DNA from: an uncultured Microbacteriaceae bacterium
Lineage (GTDB): Bacteria > Actinomycetota > Actinomycetes > Actinomycetales > Microbacteriaceae
DNA: 11,178 nucleotides
NCBI GenBank assembly: GCA_903882245.1
Contig: CAIRWJ010000112.1
Span: forward strand, 1 to 11,178
Direction of reading: 5' to 3'
Positions 6,171-11,178 of this stretch are shown here, one piece after another. How positions within the stretch are numbered: position 1 is the first letter of the stretch; each line of letters starts with the position of its first letter. The position numbers were made by a program, and so were the translations under genes. The notes under the pieces were generated by a model. It made no database searches. It was given only the letters and a program-made list of their open reading frames with translations, and was not told the DNA's origin.

Positions 6171-7081
6171 GATGCCTCCAATAGTTCGATGGCCGCGACG
6201 AGGTCGTCGGGGGATTTGACGGCGACCGTCGGGGTTCCTTTGAGACCGCGCTTGGCGAGACCGACGAGCGCTCCCGCTGGGGCGAGTTCGATAACCCCCG
6301 TGACTCCGTCGTGCACGAATGCGTCCATACACAGATCCCAGCGGACGGGGCTGCTGACTTGTTCAATGAGAAAATTCACATAGTCGGCACCACTCGACAC
6401 CCGTGAACCGTCGCGGTTGGTGTAGATCGTGAGCGTCGGGTCGGCCGGTTCCACCGTCGAGGCTGCCTCGCGCAGGACGTCGACCGCTCCCGCCATAAAA
6501 GCAGTGTGGAACGCGCCCGCTACCTGGAGGGGGATGACCCGCGTACCGGGAACGGGTTCTTCAGCCAGCGTGGCGAGTGCGCCAAGTTCGCCAGCGACGA
6601 CAACCTGTCCACCACCGTTCATGTTCGCGGCGGTTAGCCCTAATTCACTCAGTCTCGTTTGCAACACATCGAGATCTGCGCCAAGCACGGCGCTCATTCC
6701 TGTTGCGACCTTGGATGCTTCATTCGCCATTGCGCGGCCACGCACGCCAACCAGGCGAATCGCGTCGATGTCGGACATGATGCCGGCGAGGCACGCAGCG
6801 GCGAATTCACCCACCGAATGACCCGCGACGCCCCCAACCGCATTGCGTCGCCCCTCGAGAAGGAGAGCGCCCGTGACGATTGACGCCGCGACAATCAACG
6901 GTTGTGCAATTTCGGTGTCACGAATCGTGTCTGCATCAGAACGGGTGCCGTGCTCGACCAGGTCAACCCCCGCAGCATCGGACAACGCGCCAAGATGCTC
7001 GCGAACGCCGTCGACGTCGAGCCACGGTTCGAGAAATCCGGGGGTTTGCGACCCCTGTCCCGGCGCCATCACGATAATCAT
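6167..7081 (-). CDS. fabD: Malonyl-CoA:[acyl carrier protein] transacylase
   Basis: The 304-residue protein moves malonyl groups from CoA to AcpP to supply FabH and FabF. The N-terminal GQGSQ (8-12) forms the oxyanion hole. The nucleophile is Ser89 in GHSVGEFAA (87-95), Arg114 in VGVRGRAM would bind the malonyl carboxylate, and His192 in AGAFHTAFM completes the dyad. The length is standard. The start ATG at 7081 lies 9 nt after the aceE stop; only a weak GGG-type ribosome binding site lies inside the end of aceE, so translation may be coupled to aceE. An in-frame ATG four codons later would leave only three residues before GQGSQ and has no better site. Its stop overlaps the fabH start by 4 nt. 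The usual PucR-family regulator gene found upstream of fabD in related bacteria is not here. Confidence 0.96.
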   Translation of the reverse strand: MIIVMAPGQGSQTPGFLEPWLDVDGVREHLGALSDAAGVDLVEHGTRSDADTIRDTEIAQPLIVAASIVTGALLLEGRRNAVGGVAGHSVGEFAAACLAGIMSDIDAIRLVGVRGRAMANEASKVATGMSAVLGADLDVLQTRLSELGLTAANMNGGGQVVVAGELGALATLAEEPVPGTRVIPLQVAGAFHTAFMAGAVDVLREAASTVEPADPTLTIYTNRDGSRVSSGADYVNFLIEQVSSPVRWDLCMDAFVHDGVTGVIELAPAGALVGLAKRGLKGTPTVAVKSPDDLVAAIELLEAS

Positions 7082-7090
7082 TGGGTTACC

Positions 7091-9817
7091 CTAGGCGTCC
7101 CCACCGGTGTTTCCGGTGGTGCCCGCGGTGACGTCATCAAGACGGTAACGCTCGAAGGCCTCGATAACGACCGTTCGATCGACTTCTCCGCGTTGGGCGA
7201 GCTGCTGCAAGACGCGAACAACAATCGACTCTGTGTCGATGGCGAAATGGCGTCGAGCTGCGGCGCGCGTGTCCGAGAAGCCGAAGCCATCGCCGCCAAG
7301 CGTCGCAAAATCAGTCGGGACATATGGTCGAATTTGATCGGCGACCGCGTGCATAAAGTCACTGACGGCAACAACCGGTCCGCGTTCGTTGCGAAGTTTC
7401 TCTGTAACGAACGGAACGCGAGGAAGTTCCTTCGGGTGCAGGAAGTTGTATCGGTCTGAATCACGACCGTCGCGTCGAAGCTCGTTCCACGAGGTCACTG
7501 ACCACACGTCAGCTGCGACGTTCCAATCACTCGCAAGCAGCTTTTGGGCCTTGAGCGCCCACGGAACGGACACGCCACTAGCCAGAATTTGTGCAGGAAT
7601 CGAACCCTTCGCGGCTGCGCGGTATTTGTACATGCCACGCAACAGGCCGTCGATGTCAATGCCGGAAGGTTCCGCTGGCTGGAGCATGGGCTCGTTATAG
7701 ACGGTGAGGTAGTAGTAAACGTTGGGGTCTGAGTGGGTGCTGCCGTACATGCGGTCAAGACCAGCTTTGACGATGTGTCCAATCTCGAAAGCGAATGCCG
7801 GGTCGTAGGCAATGACGGCATCGTTCGCCGAGGCAATGAGATGCGAATGGCCATCAGCATGCTGGAGGCCTTCACCCGCAAGTGTGGTCTTTCCAGCGGT
7901 CGCCCCGATGATGAAACCCCGAGCCATCTGGTCTCCCGCGAGCCACATCTGGTCACCTGTCCGTTGGAAACCGAACATGGAATACAGCACGTAAACCGGG
8001 ATCATGACTTCGCCCTGTGTCGCATACGATGTTCCGGCCGCGACAAATGCTGCCATTGCCCCGGCCTCGTTGATTCCGGTGTGAAGAATTTGACCTTCGA
8101 CACTTTCCTTGTAGGCAAGTAACAGGTCGCGGTCTACCGAGACGTAGTTCTGTCCGAACGGGTTGTAAATCTTCGCGGTGGGGAAATATGAGTCCATTCC
8201 AAAGGTGCGCGCTTCGTCTGGGATTATCGGCACGAAGCGCTTACCCATACTCTCGTCGCGAAGAAGGTCCTTCAACAGCCGAGCGAACGCCATCGTCGTC
8301 GCAACTTCCTGCTTGCCGCTACCTTTCTTTGTCAACTCGTAAAGTTTGGCGTCGGGCAGGGCAATCGGAGCGGACTCATGTCGCCGCTGCGGCAACGCTC
8401 CGCCGAGTTCACGCCGCTTGTTGAGCAAATACTGGATGGCTGGGTCGTCAGGGCCGGGGTGATAGTAAGGCGGGCGGTAAGGGTCCGCTTTCAACTGCGC
8501 GTCCGAAATCGGAATGCGCAAGTCATCACGGAACGACTTGAGAACATCGAGCGATAACTTCTTCATCTGGTGAACGGCATTACGACCTTCGAACGACTTT
8601 CCGAGACCGTAGCCCTTGACCGTCTTCGCGAGAATGACGGTCGGTTTACCCTTATGGGAGAGCGCCTCGGCGTACGCTGCATACAGTTTTCGGTAGTCGT
8701 GACCACCGCGCTTGAGGGACCAAATCTGGTCGTCGGTCCAATCGGCAACCATTGCTGCGGTGCGGGGATCACGGCCGAAGAAGTTCTCGCGGATGTATGC
8801 TCCCGATTCGGCTTTGTACGTCTGAAAATCGCCGTCCGGAGTCGCGTTCATGAGGTCGCGAAGTGCGCCATCGGTGTCATTGAGAATGAGTAAATCCCAC
8901 TCGCGTCCCCACACAACCTTGATGACATTCCACCCCGCCCCGCGGAAGAACGATTCCAGTTCCTGGATAATCTTTCCGTTCCCTCGGACGGGGCCGTCGA
9001 GTCGCTGCAGATTGCAGTTCACGACAAACGTGAGATTGTCGAGGCCGTCATTTGCAGCGAGTTGAAGCGCACCGCGAGATTCAACTTCGTCCATTTCGCC
9101 ATCACCGAGGAATGCCCACACGTGTTGATCGGAACAGTCCTTGATGCCACGGTTCGTCATGTACTTGTTGAACTGCGCCTGATAGATCGCGTTAATCGGA
9201 CCGAGGCCCATTGATACCGTCGGGAACTGCCAGAAATTAGGCATAAGTCGAGGGTGTGGATACGACGACAAACCGCCAGCGAAATGCGACTTTTCCTGAC
9301 GGAAGCCATCCAACTGGTCTTCCGTCAAACGCCCTTCGAGGAACGCGCGTGCATACATCCCCGGAGCGGCGTGCCCCTGGTAGAAAATCTGGTCGCCGCC
9401 ACCGGGGTGATCCGGTCCGCGGAAAAAATGATTGTGCCCGACTTCGTAAAGCGACGCACTTGAGGCATACGACCCGATGTGACCGCCAACTCCGATGCCG
9501 GGCCGCTGGGCTCGGTGCACCATGATTGCGGAGTTCCATCGAATCCAGGCACGGTACTGACGTTCAATGTCCTCGTCGCCAGGGAACGCAACCTCGTTCT
9601 CGGGAGCAATCGTGTTCAGGTAATCCGTGGTCGGCACCATCGGGACGCCGAGGTGCAATTCTTTAGAACGCTTCAACAGCGCGAGCATCAACTCGCGACC
9701 ACGTTCGTGACCCTGCGCTGAAACGACGTCCGTGAGGGACTCTTGCCATTCGGCCGTCTCGTCTGGATTGCTGTCCAACGCTGACGACGAATACGGGTCT
9801 TGGTCGTTCACGCTCAT
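7091..9817 (-). CDS. aceE: Pyruvate dehydrogenase E1 component, homodimeric type
   Basis: The 908-residue protein decarboxylates pyruvate with thiamine diphosphate and passes the acetyl group to lipoyl-E2, giving acetyl-CoA. The length fits the one-polypeptide AceE class rather than the split alpha/beta type. Motifs in order are [24 protein letters not shown] in outline (111-134), [18 protein letters not shown] (147-164), and the thiamine diphosphate and Mg-binding run GDGEMDE (238-244) to [14 protein letters not shown] (267-280). The transketolase-like central domain and C-terminal domain ([13 protein letters not shown] region onward) are full length. The ATG at 9817 has GGAAGA about 9 nt upstream. 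The protein is cytoplasmic and works in the dehydrogenase complex; E2 and E3 genes are not in this window. It is the first gene of an apparent aceE-fabD-fabH-acpP-fabF unit, which physically joins acetyl-CoA supply to its use. Confidence 0.97.
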   Translation of the reverse strand: MSVNDQDPYSSSALDSNPDETAEWQESLTDVVSAQGHERGRELMLALLKRSKELHLGVPMVPTTDYLNTIAPENEVAFPGDEDIERQYRAWIRWNSAIMVHRAQRPGIGVGGHIGSYASSASLYEVGHNHFFRGPDHPGGGDQIFYQGHAAPGMYARAFLEGRLTEDQLDGFRQEKSHFAGGLSSYPHPRLMPNFWQFPTVSMGLGPINAIYQAQFNKYMTNRGIKDCSDQHVWAFLGDGEMDEVESRGALQLAANDGLDNLTFVVNCNLQRLDGPVRGNGKIIQELESFFRGAGWNVIKVVWGREWDLLILNDTDGALRDLMNATPDGDFQTYKAESGAYIRENFFGRDPRTAAMVADWTDDQIWSLKRGGHDYRKLYAAYAEALSHKGKPTVILAKTVKGYGLGKSFEGRNAVHQMKKLSLDVLKSFRDDLRIPISDAQLKADPYRPPYYHPGPDDPAIQYLLNKRRELGGALPQRRHESAPIALPDAKLYELTKKGSGKQEVATTMAFARLLKDLLRDESMGKRFVPIIPDEARTFGMDSYFPTAKIYNPFGQNYVSVDRDLLLAYKESVEGQILHTGINEAGAMAAFVAAGTSYATQGEVMIPVYVLYSMFGFQRTGDQMWLAGDQMARGFIIGATAGKTTLAGEGLQHADGHSHLIASANDAVIAYDPAFAFEIGHIVKAGLDRMYGSTHSDPNVYYYLTVYNEPMLQPAEPSGIDIDGLLRGMYKYRAAAKGSIPAQILASGVSVPWALKAQKLLASDWNVAADVWSVTSWNELRRDGRDSDRYNFLHPKELPRVPFVTEKLRNERGPVVAVSDFMHAVADQIRPYVPTDFATLGGDGFGFSDTRAAARRHFAIDTESIVVRVLQQLAQRGEVDRTVVIEAFERYRLDDVTAGTTGNTGGDA

Positions 9818-9884
9818 AAAGTAAGTCTTCCAATCAAAGGTGGCGAGGAAGTGGCGCTGTCAGGGTTGCGACGGCGTCCACTCA

Positions 9885-9913
9885 ATCCTAGACCGCTGTG
9901 CGCCACTCGTCGA
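9885..9913 (-). promoter_or_regulatory. Candidate promoter of the aceE-fab gene cluster
   Basis: On the minus strand TCGACG (9913-9908) and TAGGAT (9890-9885) each match 4 of 6 consensus positions and are 17 nt apart. Transcription would start near 9878, about 60 nt before the aceE ATG. The -35 box sits inside the spacer of the divergent tRNA-Val promoter. An 8-bp inverted repeat, AGTGGCGC (9850-9857) with GCGCCACT (9900-9907), is centred near the expected start site and could be an operator or chance. Confidence 0.35.
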
Positions 9914-9921
9914 TGTTCCCC

Positions 9922-9927
9922 TATGAT
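9922..9927 (+). promoter_or_regulatory. -10 box of the tRNA-Val promoter
   Basis: TATGAT matches 5 of 6 consensus positions and lies 10 nt before the mature tRNA 5' end, so the transcript would begin within a few bases of it. No good -35 hexamer is visible at 16-19 nt spacing. Confidence 0.5.
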
Positions 9928-9937
9928 TAAGCGGTCA

Positions 9938-10011
9938 GGGCCTGTAGCTCAGTTGGTTAGAGCGCCACGCTTACACCGTGGATGTCGGGAGTTCGAGTCT
10001 CTCCGGGCTCA
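9938..10011 (+). tRNA. tRNA-Val (anticodon UAC)
   Basis: The 74-nt sequence folds into a complete cloverleaf. The acceptor stem pairs 9938-9944 with 10004-10010 (two G-U pairs). The D stem is GCTC/GAGC (9947-9950 with 9960-9963), and the anticodon stem is CCACG/CGTGG (9965-9969 with 9977-9981). The 7-nt loop is CTTACAC with anticodon TAC at 9972-9974. The T arm is GGGAG-TTCGAGT-CTCTC (9987-10003). The discriminator base is A at 10011. No CCA is encoded, so it is added after transcription. UAC reads GUA and, with wobble modification, other Val codons. Confidence 0.96.
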
Positions 10012-10049
10012 CTCCTCATATTTTCCTTTTGGGTGCACTGTCTATCAGA

Positions 10050-10074
10050 CGGAAGAATCCACTGGATTCTTCCG
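10050..10074. terminator. Bidirectional hairpin between tRNA-Val and the PTS regulator gene
   Basis: CGGAAGAATCC (10050-10060) and GGATTCTTCCG (10064-10074) are perfectly complementary over 11 bp with a 3-nt loop. The hairpin lies 38 nt after the tRNA and 16 nt after the regulator stop on the other strand, so it can end both convergent transcripts. No U-tract is present on either side, which is common for actinobacterial terminators. Confidence 0.7.
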
Positions 10075-10090
10075 CTCCATTCCCACTTCG

Positions 10091-11178
10091 TTACACATCG
10101 ATGACGTGAACGAGGGTGTCGATGAAACCTTCGAAGGTCGTTGAATTCTTGATGACGTCGGCCATGCGCGCTCGATCAGAGAACACGTCGACGAACTGCT
10201 CAAACACCTCTTGGAACTCTTCGCGACCGCTCGCAGCGAACGCGATAAACGCTACGACATTGACACGCTGATCGCCCCAGGGCGTCGCCACCTCATTGAC
10301 CGCGAGTGCGATTGTCGGCCGTTGAGCGGTCATCGACATCGCGTGCGGGACCGCGAGCCCTTCGACAAACACGGTCGACGACATCTGTTCGCGTTCGATC
10401 GCGCTTTCGATGTATCCATCGTCGATGATTCCATGTGATTTCAATGCGTCGCCAAGCGTGCGGATTGCGGACTCCGGCCCGTCGAATGTGACGTTTCGAT
10501 AGAACATGTCCGCGCGGAAGTATTCGAGTAACCGCTCACGAATGAGGTTTCGCCGACGACCACGGCGTGCGCGAGACGTCACTCGACGAACCGCGTCGAT
10601 ATCGGACTCAGAAAGGAACGGTTGCACCTGGACGATTGTGTCCAGTTCAAAGGGGAGTGGAATCGTTGTGATGACGATGTCGGTCGTGATGTCACTCGCG
10701 CGAACATCTGTCCGTGTGATCACGGATTCGATGGTGATTTCTCCACCAAGGATCTTCTCGATACTTTCCCTCATCACAATGTGCAGGTCGTAATACGAGG
10801 GGCTCACGATTGTGGCGGAAACCCGATTCTTTGCCTGAGCTTGTCGTTCGAGGTGGCTTCCGATGTGCAAGGCGATGTAGGAAATCTCGTCTTCGTCAAT
10901 TGTGATGTCGCGTTCCTTTTGAATGGTCGACGCGATGAACACCGCGATATCCCAGACGAGTGGATACGACGCTTTGATCGATTTTTGCAGCGGGTTTCGA
11001 GACGGAGAATCAAATTTCGCGCGAGTCACGAGGTGTCCGATGTGTAATGCGAGCCGTCCGATGAGGTCGCTGTTGCGGAGGTCGATGAGGTACTCGTCAA
11101 AGACGAGTTCAACCGCGCGAGTGGTGAGAGCAAAATCTTCACTATCAACCGCCGGCGTGCCCGCCGGTCCGCCAGAAC
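10091..11178 (-). CDS. PRD-containing PTS-controlled transcriptional regulator (BglG/MtlR type), partial
   Basis: The C-terminal 361 residues are visible; the frame stays open through the right edge, so the nucleic-acid-binding N-terminus and first PRD are missing. An internal GTG at 11029 is not the start, because the domain continues before it. Visible domains are a PRD (about 15-112) with conserved His45 in LALHIGHL and His104 in IALHIGSH, an EIIB-like domain (about 119-190) and a mannitol/fructose-type EIIA domain (about 215-361) with the phosphorylation site His278 in LAVPHAMS. Such proteins sense sugar transport and PTS phosphorylation to activate or antiterminate carbohydrate genes. 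In the EIIB-like domain the site expected to be Cys reads IVSPSYYD, with Ser125 in its place. Whether it binds DNA (MtlR-like) or RNA (BglG-like) cannot be told without the N-terminus. The sugar is unknown. It converges on the tRNA gene. Confidence 0.88.
   Translation of the reverse strand, partial: SGGPAGTPAVDSEDFALTTRAVELVFDEYLIDLRNSDLIGRLALHIGHLVTRAKFDSPSRNPLQKSIKASYPLVWDIAVFIASTIQKERDITIDEDEISYIALHIGSHLERQAQAKNRVSATIVSPSYYDLHIVMRESIEKILGGEITIESVITRTDVRASDITTDIVITTIPLPFELDTIVQVQPFLSESDIDAVRRVTSRARRGRRRNLIRERLLEYFRADMFYRNVTFDGPESAIRTLGDALKSHGIIDDGYIESAIEREQMSSTVFVEGLAVPHAMSMTAQRPTIALAVNEVATPWGDQRVNVVAFIAFAASGREEFQEVFEQFVDVFSDRARMADVIKNSTTFEGFIDTLVHVIDV

Noticed and set aside
6171..6332. Longer N-terminus for fabH beginning at 6332
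   Set aside because: The extra residues are Arg-rich and read fabD out of frame. The ATG at 6170 has TGGAGG and the ATGA overlap, and gives a normal FabH length.
6902..7459. A 185-codon open frame on the plus strand, opposite the end of aceE and the start of fabD
   Set aside because: It is entirely antisense to well-supported genes, with no domain or convincing ribosome binding site.
10012..10049. T-rich run after tRNA-Val as a U-tract terminator
   Set aside because: No hairpin precedes the T-rich stretch. The only good stem lies further on, at 10050-10074.
10091..11029. PTS regulator as a complete gene starting at 11029
   Set aside because: The codon there is GTG inside the PRD motif HIGHLV. 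The same frame continues with conserved PRD sequence to the right window edge, so the gene is partial.
1..11178. Mobile elements, CRISPR repeats, phage or defence genes
   Set aside because: No transposase, integrase, repeat array, attachment site or known defence domain was found on either strand.

Overview
The window looks like chromosomal DNA of an actinobacterium, most likely a moderate-GC (mid-50s percent by eye) member of Micrococcales such as a Microbacteriaceae. The reasons are a type II fatty-acid synthase cluster in the order fabD-fabH-acpP-fabF, a one-polypeptide (AceE type) pyruvate dehydrogenase E1 beside it, and a DUF3145 gene, a family I know from Actinobacteria, abutting fabF. 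No transposase, integrase, CRISPR array, phage gene or toxin-antitoxin pair is visible. No gene-free stretch exceeds about 120 bases.

Left part (1-3565). On the minus strand are the N-terminal part of a UDP-glucuronate decarboxylase-like SDR epimerase, cut by the window edge, and a small DUF861-type cupin. Divergent from the cupin, on the plus strand, are a GT4 glycosyltransferase, a DUF1684 protein and a DUF3145 protein. UDP-sugar synthesis next to a glycosyltransferase suggests envelope glycoconjugate or glycolipid work, but no pathway can be fixed from this window.

Centre (3552-9817, all minus strand). This is the metabolic core, transcribed in the order aceE, fabD, fabH, acpP, fabF. AceE opens the pyruvate dehydrogenase reaction that yields acetyl-CoA. 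FabD loads malonyl groups onto the acyl carrier protein AcpP, FabH starts the chain from acyl-CoA and malonyl-AcpP, and FabF elongates it. Spacing is tight at the front: 9 nt between aceE and fabD, and a 4-nt ATGA overlap between fabD and fabH. Two longer gaps flank acpP. One holds a possible internal promoter and a strong ribosome binding site. The other holds a perfect 10-bp GC-rich hairpin just after the acpP stop. Together these could raise AcpP output above its neighbours. FabF and DUF3145 converge and overlap by 14 nt.

Right part (9818-11178). A tRNA-Val(UAC) gene on the plus strand diverges from aceE, and their candidate promoters overlap. Convergent to the tRNA is a partial PTS-controlled regulator (PRD, EIIB-like, EIIA) whose EIIB-like domain appears to carry Ser where the phosphorylatable Cys is expected. 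A perfect 11-bp hairpin separates the two.

I see no clearly new biological system. The points most worth following are the direct joining of aceE to the fab genes with no regulator gene between, the acpP-centred expression signals, the altered EIIB-like site, and a possible fold over the DUF3145 translation start.
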